The notes: generated from the letters alone by a model not told the origin. 64,000 bases of DNA from Rhodocollybia butyracea (GCA_015501585.1 JADNRY010000110.1:1-64000); one strand, 5' to 3'. Counted from the first letter of the stretch, positions 45,871 to 58,684 are shown. Numbers and translations are program-made.

Positions 45871-48496
45871 CCATTGTATACTCTTGGGGTGCATAAACTT
45901 CTGACCACTTTCTTTGACAATTTAGTTACCAGATCACCGACTTCTACCAACTTTTGCCATCTTGTATCATATATTGTATAAAGAAAGCCCTTGAATGACT
46001 ATTCGTACCTCAGGGACCAAGGCCTGTAGTGCTTGTTTTCATACTGAGTATTGCCCTGGCTCATTAAGTCTCTGAGACAATCTAACTTCCAGTCTCACGC
46101 GAGCAGGACGTACTACGGCTGCAGAATATGAGAGGTACGGGAAATGTGGACTGGCGTACTACAGAACACAAAGCTTGTAGTGTTGCCTTCAAGTCGCAAT
46201 TCCCTTTGCTGGTTAAACAGTCATTATGTATTCTTCTCTGGTTCAGCTGCAGCTGTAGGGGGCCACAATGTTCACCTTGCTGAAATCAATTCAGCATGTG
46301 TCTGTTGTAAGTATACACCTCTCCCGCATCCTGGGTGATCAGTGTATTTGTCTGGGATTGACTTGGAGCTTTCGGAGTCAATCATTTCGAGTGAACGCCA
46401 AATTAAGCCATGGAGTAATCGAAACGACCTAAAACCCGAGCCCATCACCTCCTAGATTCTGAAGAGATCTCCACCAATCGGCAAAAATCACCAGTTAAGC
46501 TGGCAGATCTACATATCTTGGATTTGTCAGTTTCGGAAGAGGGATTTATTACACGGCATGATCCAAGTGGATAAGGAAGCACAGGAAGCCCCGGATTTCG
46601 ACTTCTTTAGCCCTGTAAAATACATACTCAAGTCTCGTAAACGTTAGGTAACTATGAACTGGATGTGGATGGCAGTGGAAGGAATCAAACTTACCAAAGC
46701 CTAATTGAACTTTCTCGGCTGCGGGAAGGAAGGAAGTGAATTACTCGGCACGGTCCAAGATCTGAACACCGGGGCAGCCGAAGCTCCCATGGTGCGCACA
46801 AGCACCATGGTCTTCGGGCTGGCTGCCGTCAGACAGGGACAACGTTCCGTGTTATTTTACGGGGAATAGAATGGATAAACCAAACATCAGCAGCCCTGTT
46901 GTCCTTGGGAACACTTCAACCAGGGCTTCTTCTTCCTTGTCCTCTTGCTCTCGGAGTTACTGCCACTAGTCTCCGGCAGTCAGGCCAGTTGTACAATAGT
47001 AACATCACAGAGGGAGAAGGGTTTCGAATAAACCCTAGTGTTTCCACCATTCTTCTTCCTTCTAGAAATGGTAAGGCCAGATTTCAACTTTGAATTACCC
47101 TGTGGAGTAATAAATGAAACAAAAAAGGAAGCACCGTTCTGCTTAATCGTCTTCATCCCCTTTGATTCCATTGCGACCAAGGAAGAGAGTTCCAGTGTTA
47201 GTGGGCCGGAAAAGAGAGATATGTCAATGTTTGAAGTACATCCTCAAAAATTGAGGGATGTGACAAGGCAGCTGTTTTTTTCGGGGGTGACGAGCAATGG
47301 GAGACCGCAAACAAGATTGGTTGTGTGCACCTTGAGGCCTTGAGGATACACAGAAAAGAAGAGGGCGAGATTATGTGTTAGATGCTGGATGATGAAAGGA
47401 ATTTCTTGACCACTATGACCATCCCACTTGGAATTGATGTTTGCCAGCATACTGTGACACAAAATGCAATGGACAAAGTCTTCAGAACTGGGACAACATC
47501 CAGAGTGCACACTGGTTCAAAGGGCTGCTGAAGGAACAGTGACAGGGTGTGCAGCAAGGGAGAGCACGAGTCAGTTGAAATCCACTAAGAATTTGAAATG
47601 ACATTTCACTCTTCATTGTTACTTGCTCTGCTGGTCATGTCAATTATTTTCCTGTCAGATGGAATGTCTTCATTGGTGTTTGTAGCTTGGATATAGTGCG
47701 CTATGAGAACAGTAGATTTAAGAAACAAATGAAAGGATCAATGAAACTGGTTAGCGCCCATGCTGCTCGGACCAATTAATGGGACCGCGCCACCTTCCTT
47801 CCTTCCTTCCTGTACAGGGTGTCTTGGACCTAGACAAACGGAACCTAGCCCCTGCATCATCCAACAAGGATTAATTCTTCTGCAGCTGCCCCGCAGGCTT
47901 GGATCCCTAAACATTGCGATCGGACCATGCCAAGTAATTCACTGCTTCATTTCTCTCACTTCCCTCAGCCCCTGCTTTCTCTCTCTATCGTCGTCAAGCT
48001 TCCCTGCACTAGAAAGATTGTTTGATATCTTTCATTGGCCTGGACATTGAACGCACACTGAGTATAAGAGAGCATAGCACTTGTAAGCTGTGAATTCCTA
48101 ACCAAATTAGGCACCTCAAGGCTCAGGCTAGTGAATTAGCTTGTCAAGCTATTCCTATCAAATAAAGCCACGAAAGAATTTGAAAAAAAGAACAGTACAC
48201 TTGACGGCAAGCAACAGCTACATAAGGGGTCATGCAGAAGGCCGGGCATTTAATACCTTAAAACGGCACTATGTCTATGGCCGCTTTGCTTAACAATTCC
48301 AGAGCGCCTCGGAATATGCATCCAAATAAGAACAGTTCCGACATTAGACATTATATGAATATAGCAATATGATAAGTAAGGAAGGTTTCATTGTCAATGC
48401 TCTATATCGTCTCAGGCAATCTAAAAGGCTGAAACTGATCATGACCTGTAAGCTTTGCTTTTGAGTATCTGCATTGATAGCACTAGCCATTAAGGC
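45871..48496. other. Intergenic, repeat-poor spacer left of the 1.7-kb inverted repeat element
   Basis: No gene recognised in 2.6 kb. An imperfect hairpin lies at about 46773-46830 (CCATGGTGC...GCACCATGG). The plus strand 47038-47343 is open for 101 codons with no known motif, and the minus strand is open in parts as well, so I do not call a gene. Confidence 0.4.
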
Positions 48497-48989
48497 TATG
48501 GCACTCAAAGTGCACAAAAAACATTTCAAAAAAAAAAAAGTCTCCCCCTCTAAAAAACAAAAGTCTTTCCCTCTCCAAAACAAAGTTTTGAAGATTTGGA
48601 ATCTAAAATCAAAGCTGTTTTCATTACTACACGGCCAAACCTCAGAATGCACTCAGTTTAAAAGCTGAAGGTGGCCCCCGGTTCCAATTCTGATTTTAGG
48701 CCTGGGTTAAGATATCTCCAACCGAGTCTTGAATTTCAAAGACAGCACCTAGTTTGAGTTTTTTTTTTGCTTTTATACTTAAAATCAACCCCAGTTCGAA
48801 CTTTTCATCATACTCCAAAGCAAACTACTGTTTTGCGGCCCAGTCTCAGCCCATGCACTCTTGTGACTGCAATAAATGCGGTGAGCTTTTTTTCCACAGT
48901 TCATCTTTTCCTTTTTGTCCCCCTCTTGCTCACTTCTCCAACTCAGTAACAAAATTTCCTCGGTGTTTCCTCAATGTGTCTTCAATTCC

Positions 48990-49150
48990 TGAATGATTTC
49001 TCAACGCTACCTCAATGCTACCTCAATGCTACCTCAACACTTCCTCAATGTTACCTCAATGCCCCCTCAACACTACCTCAATGTTTCCTCAATGCGACTT
49101 CAATGCTTCCTCAACGCTTCCAATACTTCAACACTCAAGGTTTCCTCAAC
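48990..49150 (+). repeat. Minisatellite with ~11-12-base unit CTCAATGCTAC
   Basis: About a dozen imperfect units of CCTCAATGCTAC (variants CTCAACACTTC, CTCAATGTTTC, CTCAACGCTTC). Two overlapping frames are open across it and give Leu-Pro-Gln-Cys-type periodic peptides, a by-product of the repeat. Confidence 0.85.
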
Positions 49151-49769
49151 GCCTCAAACTTGTCCTTGGTATAATCTGAATATCGTGAACATTATTGTAC
49201 CATCTCCGAGCAAGGAATGAACCGGTATGCGGGAAAAGAATCGGGAAGAATTGGCTAAAGAATGATGAAACGCTATGCAGCGTCTGGGCTAAATTATTAA
49301 TTTGTCCCCAGGCTGAATATTTTTGTACCTGGGACGACCTTCAAACTGGGGCAATCTTATCATTTTTGCACCGCGTTTTAACTAGGTTAAACCTCGTGTG
49401 AGATTTTTGGGGTTAAACTCAGTTTAACCCAGCCGGCTGCCTGTGTAGATTAGGAGATTGCAAATTACTATATTTAGTAATTTAAGGTCAAAGCTGTTTT
49501 TGATCACTAAATCAGAAAATAGTAAACTTTTGCTATGGATGAGGCCAAAGCTGTTTTTGTTACCAGATTAGGAAATGACCACACTTTGCAATGCATGAGG
49601 TCAAAGCAGTTTTTAAAATCAAATATTGTAGATTAAGTATTGTATGATAATGATAATTAGAACATGGATACAATGACAGCCAGAAGCAGATCCCACATTT
49701 TCAGTTAATGGCTTGTCTTGATTGTAGTATGTTATCTTATCACAGTTGCCTATTGCTTAGCAGTTACCT

Positions 49770-49920
49770 TTATCATCTTATCTTTATCATCTTATCTCTA
49801 TCATCTTATCTCTATCATCTTATCATCTTATCTTTATCATTTTATCTCTACCATTTTATCTCTTATTTCTTATCATCTTATCTCTTATCATCTTATCATT
49901 TTATCTCTTATCAAATCAGA
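49770..49920 (+). repeat. TATC(T)-rich microsatellite
   Basis: Repeated TATCATCTTATCTC units with TTATCTTTATCAT variants over about 150 bases inside the inner inverted repeat. Confidence 0.85.
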
Positions 49921-50176
49921 TACTATAAAACAGCTTTGACCTTAAATTACTAAATATAGTAATTTGCATATTTCCTAATCTAGTAATGAAAACAGCTTTG
50001 ATTTCAGATTCCAAATTTTCAAAACTTTGTTTTGGAGAGGGGAAAACTTTTGTTTTTTGGAGGGAGAGACTTTTTTTTGGAGGGGAGGCACTTTTTTTTT
50101 TGGAGGGGGAGAGACTTTTTTTTGGGGGGGGGTACTTTTTTTTTTGAAATTTTTTTTGTGCACTTTGAGCGCCATA

Positions 50177-50682
50177 ACATCAGCCTCAGCAGAACACGCA
50201 CAAGGCCCCTTTGGACTTGCTTTGGACGTCTTCTACAGCCTCTTCACTACAGCGTGCTCAAGTGGAACTATGCGTTCATAGTTCAGGTCCCCGTTTCTTG
50301 CTAAGGAATTCCTCGTCAAGCTTACCTCCTAGTCTAGCTTCCACTTACTCAGCCACTCTTTTTCCATCGATTCCATTCCACAGATCCAGCAAGTGCCTCT
50401 GAGCCTTAAGTCAGGTAGTTTCTTGCACTCACAGCGTGAATAGCTTCTCCTAATGTGGAATTTCGAGGAGAAGTCCCGTTCGCGGAGTCGTGAATTTTCC
50501 CGGCATTGAAATCTACGACACGGCTTACATAAATGATTGCCGTCAACTTGAATGAGTTGCGGCGGAATCATGAACGTTGACGTTGACGTTGAACTTTATG
50601 CATTATGGGCTAGCCATATAAGTAATGCAGATAACCTGTGAAGAAAACCTTGCCCACCCACCACAAGCATACCGCTGTTCGG
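50177..50682. other. Spacer and promoter region of seven-helix copy 2
   Basis: No gene recognised. AACGTTGACGTTGACGTTGAAC, a six-base direct repeat (three GTTGAC units), lies about 110 bases before the ATG at 50683. Confidence 0.4.
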
Positions 50683-51979
50683 ATGTCCGAGCTTACGCTC
50701 TCCCAGGAGCTCAAGGTCATCTTGACCGCTGTTATATGTGAAGCTTTGCTTCTGGGCGTACAGAGTGTAGTGACCATCGTCGGGCTATACACTGTTTGGT
50801 CTGTTCTCCCCAAATGGACTCTTTTGCTTTAAATGGCTCACGATATTGCCTATTTCAGGTCGCGAGATTTACGAAAATCGTTTGTGAACAGGTTGCTTGT
50901 CGGGATCATTATACTATTATTCTGCATGTCCGCTTGCACTCTGTCTTTGACAATCTGGGCCTACATGGCTGCGTTGGAGGAACTTAGCGGGTCATTTGAT
51001 CCAACAGCGATTTTCAACAAAGTTTTGACTGTAACAATGATTTTCCAACGCCTTGCCGTGAGTGCGATCTTCAATGCTCGTATACTCTTATGCTTATCTG
51101 CGGCTCTTAATAGTACTTTATCAGCGATTCACTTGTGGTTTGGAGAGCATGGATCCTCTGGGACCGAAGCATCTTTGTGCGGATGCTCCTCATCGTCTGT
51201 CTTTTGGGAACAATTAGTGAGTCTCTTCTGAGATTGAGGTGGCATTGTAGAATGCTGATAAATTTTCTTCGTAGCTGCAACGTTCGCTCAAGGTGGCCTA
51301 GCAATAAATCATCAAGTTCGACAAACTGGCGGTTTCACACCGGAACTTGGAGTCAAAACCTTGATGTTCACTCTTCCTCTTCTACTTACCAACCTTTGTG
51401 CTACTATCCTAATCGGTATAAGAATCTGGTACGTAGTGCCACTAGCATTCCCATTTTCTCCATGTCGAACATGCTTTGACTTGCCAGGCAATATCGTCGC
51501 AATATCATGAGACATCTATCCCGCTCAGGTTCAAGGAAGACGTACCTTCATACTGTCCTCGTTATCTTTTTGGAAAGCAGTGCTCTTTATTCTGTCTTCT
51601 GGGTAAGTTGCATAGCTCAAGACTGAGATGTGTTGCTGAATTAATCCTTGTGCGTTATTCCCTTAAGATTCTTGCAGTGTTGGCAGCAATAGGCAATGTT
51701 ATTTCGCTTGAAGCAACAACAGCTATCATAATCAGTCTGCCATATGTGACTGTGGGTGTATTGTCCTCTCTTGTTTTAATTACTCTGACTTACTCGTTGC
51801 ATGTGTAGTCAATATACCCTATCATAGTCATCATTATGGTAGCCATTCAAAGGAACGGCGAGTACGAATTCTCAACTATTAGCATGCCAGCGTCACATAC
51901 AGACTCATCATCATGTGTGGTTCCCGACACTCCATATCGACACTCCTTTGAACTTAATTCCAGCCATCAAATAATATAG
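50683..51979 (+). CDS. Seven-helix membrane protein, fungal orphan family, copy 2
   Basis: Model: join(50683..50798, 50859..51057, 51114..51216, 51275..51428, 51488..51602, 51668..51751, 51809..51979), 313 residues. Exons 2 to 6 have exactly the lengths of copy 1 (199, 103, 154, 115 and 84 bases), and the protein is similar throughout (for example ICEALLLGVQSVVTIVGLY, LVVWRAWILWDRSIFVRML, FTLPLLLTNLCATILIGI). The donor used after exon 1 in copy 1 is missing here (AAATGG for AAGTGA); the nearest in-frame donor is GTCTGT at 50799, which drops three residues but keeps frame. The C-terminal tail is longer and has diverged most. If that alternative donor is not used, the gene would stop early in the former intron. 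Confidence 0.8.
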
Positions 51980-52890
51980 TCGTTGCATACTAGATCCTAC
52001 CAGATCCCCCAGGGTCCTCGGAAAACTTCTGGTGCTTCCCGAAGTTCAACTGTGTTCGACTTCTGACTTTCTCCGTGTAAAAGTATTGGGCGGCGGAGAT
52101 AATATGAAACTGAGGGTAAATATGCAAGGTCTGTAGAATCCCCAACTTGAAGATCGAGGTCCAGACAGCTCTTCAACCTGCTATTCCGCATGCGTCTTAG
52201 GCCTATGTACGCATTTGGAGCCTGTGCCTGACCCTCTTTCCCAGGTGAGCAATGGATTATATTCTCTAACAACCTTGAAATTGATAGTCCTTCGTTTTCA
52301 TCTACACTCAGGCCATCATGAAAGGACGAAGTGACAAGGGTTTTGACTCTGAGCAATGTGATACTCATAAATCGAGCCAGGAGATGAAGTATCCACAGAC
52401 ATCCATAAGGCAAATGATTTCTCGATAATAAATCTGCAAAGAACTAGATTTAGAGAAATGTCAGCGATCCCAACAACGATCATGATTAGTTGAAACTAAA
52501 CTCAGTTGTAGGGGTCGATTCGAACTACCGTAGCTCGAATATGCCTAGTTGATGTTTAGGGGAAATTTATTAATATAAAAGCGGACGAAGGCGCATATCA
52601 GGAAACACTCAAAAAACAAAAGAGGCGCACGTTTGAGATATTGAGTTACAATAGCCAACAGCGCTTCCATGCTAGTCTCCGTAGTGTGGCACTGGGTTGG
52701 ATAAATGTTGTGAATGTGCCCAACATGTAGTTACGCCCGTTACTCATGGTCTGTAGCTCTAGCTTTCATAGGGAGGAGTTCAACAAGTTTGGATCTCACA
52801 TGTGTAGACCCTGCTAAAGAATTCCAGAGATTTTGACCTGTACAAGGAAGGTATCGGAAATGTTTTCGCGGTTACCGCTGTAAAAAGGAT
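51980..52890. other. Intergenic, no gene recognised
   Basis: The minus strand 51997-52413 is open for 138 codons but shows no known domain. The region separates convergent genes: seven-helix copy 2 (+) and the reductase (-). Confidence 0.4.
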
Positions 52891-55800
52891 TTATTCTATC
52901 ATACACGCATACTGGATATAAAGCTTAATCAGTGAGCTGTCAACTTCATAGTCGAGCAGTGACTCGCTGAACCGCGTGGCGTTGGTGGTGTCCAACTTCG
53001 GTATGGCAGACCTTAGATGATCCTCGAAATACCACATCAGGCTTCCACCAATATTTGAGCTAGATCGTAATCGAACGGTCTCAAACCACTTGTCCACGGG
53101 CACTGGTAGGACTGGATTGACTGAGCGGAACTCAGTGAGGGCTTGCACAATCTCTGACCACGCCGTAGAGATATTGTTCTCTAGATGATAGAAGGTCAAC
53201 GACGACTGGTTGTCAGGCAGCGAGCTGTGCTTAGTGTTGTGATAAACAACATCGGCCGCAACATCAACAGGAAGCCAGCGTACTGACTGTTCGAAGATAA
53301 GCCATATAAGCCAAAAGGAAACAAGTCAAATTGCTGACCGGAAGCTCCTGTGGCACAAGTCCAACTTCCATTGACAAGCGAATTAGTGTCGGCATGTACT
53401 CTTTCCTGGACCAAGCCCCAGTCCTCAAAGCTCCTGCAATCTGGCCACTGCGAATGATGCTTGCTCGGAACCCAGGTCGTTGGTTTGCCGCAGCCTCAAT
53501 AATCTTTTCCGAAGCATACTTCGCGTAGGAATAGCCTTGAGGCAGGCAGGACTCCAATGAATTGAGGGGAGACTCTGGAACGCTGCCCGTGCCATATCGC
53601 GCTACAACGCCGATGGAAGACAGAAATGTGAGGTGAGGGAGGTTATTGTCGACTATAATGTTATCAATTAAACACCGTCCGTTTCTGAACCAGAATGTAC
53701 ACTAGCCTGATGTTGATGAGAGTGCCAAGTCAATGAGATGGCGTACTCCCAACACATGAACCATGTACGAAGAGAAAACAAGATTGAAGTCGAGAGTCCA
53801 AGCTATGTGGACAATATGAGTCACATTAGCACGTAGCTACAAGAACGCCTGTTAGACCAGCCGCACTGCAAAAGAGAGGAGGAAAACTAACCTCGTCGTA
53901 CAAGGTTTCATCAATACCAAGTTTAGGTTCAGCTAGATTGACATTAAGCAGGATGACCCTTCCTGTAGATATGGAAGATATTAGAAGATCGTGGTCAAGT
54001 CCTTGTTTTGCAAAAGCCTCCTTCAATCGGGAAGTCATTGACAAGCCTTCATGGGGTCGATTAAGGAGGTATAGCTTTCGGACTTCCGATTTATGAAGTA
54101 GCAGGGAAGTGAACGATGCCCCCAAAGATCCAGTAGATCCTGTAATTGCGTAAACATCTCCAGCCAGTCTCTCATCTGTAGTGGTTTCACACAAAGGAAC
54201 GGAAGTGAAATCATGACTGAGTCGGGCAATTGTGGTCTGGATATGGTTGAAGTTGTCCGCCTCTTCTTTCGAATTCAACACTCCGTGGGGAAATAGTTGT
54301 CTGTGAAGGTAAAGGGCGAGATTAGATACTGTAGGATATGTGTAGATGATATTTCTTGGAAGTTGATGAGATTCTTTGTAATGCTTCAGAGCTCCAAGGA
54401 TGGCAGACCGTAACAGCGTGGCAACCAAGGAATCCATTCCCGCAAGGAAAAAGTCTTCATCCTCTTGTACAGGACGTTCTAGGAAGCTACCAAGAAGGCT
54501 TGTTATGTAGGCCTTCAGTCTTTCTACACTTTCGACTGTGGAATCAAGCTGCGGGAGTGGCGGAACTGAAGTTACATCGAAACCTTCCTCCACTGTCCGA
54601 TACGCTTCGTCGATCTCTCTCCTGTACAATTCAGCTGTTGCCTTACTTTTCAAGGTCCACTTGTCGCTAAAGATGAACGGTTTAGACGGCTGCTCTATGA
54701 GAAGAAGAGGACGGATGAGCCGCGAGTGGCGAGGGATGGACCGATTTGTGTTGACAATATGTGGCCATATCGCATCGATGTATGCAGAGATATCCTGGGT
54801 AGAATCGGCCTGTGTCTTGCTTGGGGAAATAATAGCTCCATTGAGAAAGCGACCAGAACCAAAAATAGCAGCTTGGGCTATAAGTGGAGAAGCACAAAGT
54901 AGAGTTTCTACACGAGAGATCAAAATTAGCTTAACATTCAGATAACGAGGGGAAGGATGTACCTAGTTGTTTGTTGTCGGTTTTCTCACCGTTACTCAGA
55001 ACAGTCTGTATGAAATTCTGATTAAACATCAAACTTTCTTAGTCAAGAAACGTAGTACCACATCGTCCGTTCGTCCAGCAGGCTTCCAAAAATTTCGTTT
55101 CTTGGGATCGTAGTGACAAAGCCACAGATCGTTCGACCAGAAGCCTACTGGGTCTCTGTGGTTTAAAACTGGAGGTGTTATATAGCCGGGCTACAAGAAT
55201 CATTAGATACTTAGTCATGCGTGGTGCAATAAATCACTTGACTCACAGATATTATCAGAGTATGTAGAAGACTATTCGAATCTTCTTCCACTTTTTGAAA
55301 GTGGTACTCGAAGGCATCAACGAGCTCCATATACGCCCAATCCTCTGGATCACGATGATAGCCAAAGCATGCGATTTCACCAGCCTCCGTCCTAAGTGAT
55401 CAACGCTTTAGTATCATTTATATCGACTTGGCCGAGCAACATACGTCCCACCCCATGTCATAAGACGCACTTGGTGCTGGGATAGAAAGTCACCTACTTC
55501 CTGACGGAGTGGTGCTCCTCCATATACGACGGTATTCAGGCCCTGCAGGACTGACTAAGGGGCATCGATTAGCCTTGTCGCATGTCTAGCCATTGAAGGC
55601 GCAGAAAAATTCACCAAGTCGAGGCTATCACGGCTACTTGCATCATACATGTCTTCCAGGATGCTTGGAGGCACAGCAATATCCACCTTCCTGCCCGAAA
55701 GAGCGCGTATATGGCGGATAATTGCATCATGAGACGTGGAAGTAGCCCCTTCAATAAAGGTGAATGTGCTTCCAGCACCCAGTAGATTAAACAGGCATAG

Positions 55801-56719
55801 TGCGAAGCCTCCACCCTATAAATCCACGGACTTTTAACTAACAGTACTAGCGCAACGCTCTGGAAGGAGAGGTCAACTTACATGGAACAATGGGAAGAGC
55901 GTATATATTACTTCGGCGCGGGCTGAGCGATCGTGAGTCACAGAAAGACAACTGGACAGTATAAACTGGTGTGTCCAGGCAATAGGTTTTGGATGTCCTG
56001 TGAGAACGTTGGACTCGGTCTTCGAAAGTTCGTATGCGACATACCAGTCGTCCCCGAAGTGTGCATATAGAGAGCAGGATTATCAGCTTCTCTCAAGAGG
56101 TCTGCATTTCTTGAAAAACCAGCATTGGATGGGTTTGAACTATCCCAAAAAATATCCTCAAGATGCTGGCGGCTTTCTTTGGGTGCAACGGAGAGGTCGA
56201 CGGTGATGAAAGACTCGTCTATGAGTCCATCCGCAAACAATGGCAGTGTGCGGTCTACAATCAAACACACAGCACCTGTAGAGTGCATAAGATTGTACAC
56301 TGCTTCTTCAGAGTTTTTCACAGAAATCAATAGCACCTAACAAAATTAGAGCCCTCCACCAACCATTGAATCTAAGGATATGAGCTCACCGTCCATCGTA
56401 ACATAAACATAGCAGTCATATTTACTAGGTATGAGTATCCGTTTGGAGCGAGTAAACCGACCGTCACTACGTCGTCGCCTGGCCTGCGAGCCTTCAATCG
56501 TGTCATTTCAAGGAGGTGCTGAGTACGCTTTTGTACATCGGTCATTAACTGGGCCCAGGTAATGGATTGCAGTGAAGCTCCTAAGATTCCATTTCCTTTA
56601 GCATCGGACTCGTCTAGTATGAGAGCAATTTCTCGTTCTGGATACGCGGAAGAGACACGATATATGTAATCAGGAAAGCATAATCCTGGGTCGAGTGGAG
56701 GTGGAATGTATGATACCAT
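52891..56719 (-). CDS. NRPS-like adenylation-thiolation-reductase enzyme, intact copy
   Basis: Model: complement(join(52891..53286, 53339..53652, 53707..53836, 53892..54907, 54963..55005, 55059..55190, 55247..55391, 55445..55554, 55615..55815, 55882..55997, 56045..56336, 56390..56719)), 1074 residues, twelve exons, all in frame. The adenylation domain shows LYMHTSGTTGHPKPIAWTH, TWGGTTEAGEIACFG and GRTDDVTVLSNGEK. The thiolation domain has DEDFFLAGMDSLVATLL with the phosphopantetheine Ser. The terminal reductase has VYAITGSTGSLGA (NADP-binding) and YSYAK (YxxxK). Such enzymes activate a carboxylic acid, hold it as a thioester and release it as an aldehyde or alcohol; substrate unknown. Intron 53653-53706 has a GC donor (GCTAGT) where the sister copy has GTTAGT. 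A broken tandem copy lies upstream. Confidence 0.93.
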
Positions 56720-56758
56720 GGAGAGGACAGTGCACGGGATACGAGTTAGTTCGACAGA

Positions 56759-56770
56759 ACTTTATAGATA
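56759..56770 (-). promoter_or_regulatory. TATA-like box of the intact reductase gene
   Basis: Minus strand ATCTATAAAGTTC about 45 bases before the ATG at 56719. The broken copy has the same TCTATAAAGATC about 55 bases before its ATG. Confidence 0.5.
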
Positions 56771-58684
56771 CAAATGGTGGGAAGGCGACCGGTCATCTAG
56801 GACTAACTCGTCAAAGCTCATGGAAAGATAAACGTTTTGCATGTGCGCATGTGTCTCCGGTGAGAGAAAGAATCCCGAGTGCTGGCTATGCTAATGGTCA
56901 TTCGACCTAAGTATCTGTCCAAAAAAAAGAGGGACTATTGTTAACGGAGTTTTCCGCGATACAGTGTGCGAGCGGACGTTGTTCAATTAGGTCGTATTTC
57001 GAGTTATTGACGCCTAATTGTGGTCAGTCGAATCAATTCGTAGATATACACGACCTGACAGAAAAAGATACGACGGTCTCGAGCTTGCTTCTCTGTTGAA
57101 TCCTCCTTGACCTCAATCTTCGGCCAAAAATCCGGAACTTCAGGCCCCAGAGAATCGGGAGTGGATTTGATATCTTCCCGGTCCCTTGCAACAATCTATG
57201 CTGGATCTTCTCCGAAAGTTCACTTAGGGATCCCAGATGTAAAGGAGGCGGGAGAATCGACTAGATACTGTGAGTCGATCTTATTTAAATGAAGAGTAGA
57301 CATACCCCAAACGTACTTCAAGCCGATGACTAGCACCAGTCAATTACAACTATTCCAACAGATACCTGACGACTTGGGCGAAATATTCCAAATAGTGTGG
57401 GTAGGTATTTCTTCAGTTTTGGATACAGAGATATTGAGAAGAGATGTGGAGATATTGGATCGAGAATGAGAGGTAAAAGTCTCTGGAGCCGTTACAGCGA
57501 TAAGCTAGAATGAACAGAGAGCTAGGCAAAACAGAATTGGAATTCATGCTACCACAAGAATCTCTTTGAATGTGGCTCGAGTAGTCGTGAATAGAATATG
57601 GTTGACGTGGACCTTGAAAATTTTGAAAGTTCGAAGATGGGTAGACCATATGTAGGCACCAGGCCGTAGAACTTGTAGCCTGTTGTGTTAGATTTTGTAT
57701 TCGTACACGCTGATTCGTGAAAGAAAGAGACTTAGCTAGTCTTCCACGAACCGAAACTCGAATCTCAGAGCATGCCTGGTTCAGTGACCAGTCAATCTCG
57801 ATACTTTTAAGTCCGCACCCTTGAATCTGCGGCAAACGAGAGAGAGTTGAAAGTAGAGTGCGTATACAAGAGAGGCGTTATCATGTAGGCTATTACCCGT
57901 AGATAGATTCGAGCTCATCGGAGCCTTGAGTCTGCCTTTCGGAGTACACTCGATAGAAGTCGTGACTCGTGCAGAGTTTCTTCCTAATTAGGTGCTAGGT
58001 CACATGTTTTCTTGAAAAGCATGACTTACTATCGGGCAGTTACCTGCAGTTATCGGGCCTTATATACGGCGTGAACACTAGCAGACTCTAACCAAGAGGT
58101 TTTATTAGAGTCTACTAAGTTCTGGAGAAAAATAATCTTGTGTGGTGTAACGTGTAACTGACGTGGTCAAGACGCGCCCCACTTAGGAACAGTTCCTACT
58201 TTGGTACTTGCTTTGGTATCTTACCCTCATGGTCTTCAGGATTTTATTCTACAACAAGCTTGAAATTAACCCCCTTTCCAGACACATATCTGAACTCAGC
58301 CTGTCAGGCATACTTACAAGGGTTTTAAGCAATTGTGACACTAGCTCATAAGTATACCGAGCCAGGAAGTAAAAGTATTCGCGAATACCTCCAGGCTCCA
58401 AGATAGTCTCCTATAAGCAGACTCGTTATACACTGACGATCCATACGGATGTGTGTATATAGCTCGAGTCTAATATCGCGCCCAAGAACAATCATTAGTT
58501 AATGTCTTGTATTGAAATCGGATACTTGCAGTAAGAGCTGGAATGTGCGTTGAGCCATCAACTGATACAGTGTTGAACTAATGCTCAGCGTAGTAGGAGC
58601 TCAATAATTGTGTCGTCCATTGAGACCATCTACGAACGGCAGATATCGAATGTGTTATCGCGATTACCGCTCTACAAACATGAT
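56771..58684. other. Spacer between tandem reductase copies (part of the duplicated unit)
   Basis: No gene recognised. Stretches of 56780-57850 match 62560-63700 in order (for example GTCGAATCAAT, ATATACACGA, TGACAGAAAAA), so the duplication unit includes about 1 kb upstream of each gene. The minus strand 57413-57835 is open for 140 codons, but the frame is not kept in the other copy, so it is unlikely to code. Confidence 0.5.

Larger units (their letters stand above)
48497..50176. mobile_element. Inverted-repeat element of 1.7 kb with a nested inner inverted repeat
   Basis: The left arm (about 48497-48630) begins TATGGCACTCAAAGTGCAC and passes through AAAGTCTCCCC, AAACAAAGTTTTGAAGATTT and AAAGCTGTTTTCATTACTA. 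The right arm (about 49981-50176) is its reverse complement, with an expanded GGAGGGAGAGACTTTTTTT run. Inside it a second pair of arms (about 49448-49502 and 49926-49980) shares CAAATTACTATATTTAGTAA. No transposase frame and no clean target duplication were found, so it is best described as a decayed, nested fold-back or MITE. Confidence 0.65.

Noticed and set aside
46773..46830. Hairpin CCATGGTGC...GCACCATGG as a terminator or attachment site
   Set aside because: There is no neighbouring gene end or mobile element border; a chance palindrome is as likely.
48974..49220. Two open frames with Leu-Pro-Gln-Cys repeats
   Set aside because: They are the translation of a minisatellite in two frames, with no other sign of a gene.
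51997..52413. 138-codon open frame on the minus strand between convergent genes
   Set aside because: No known motif or signal peptide, and it runs into the 3' end of seven-helix copy 2; probably chance.
57413..57835. 140-codon open frame upstream of the intact reductase
   Set aside because: The homologous DNA upstream of the second copy (about 63240-63730) does not keep this frame, which argues against coding.
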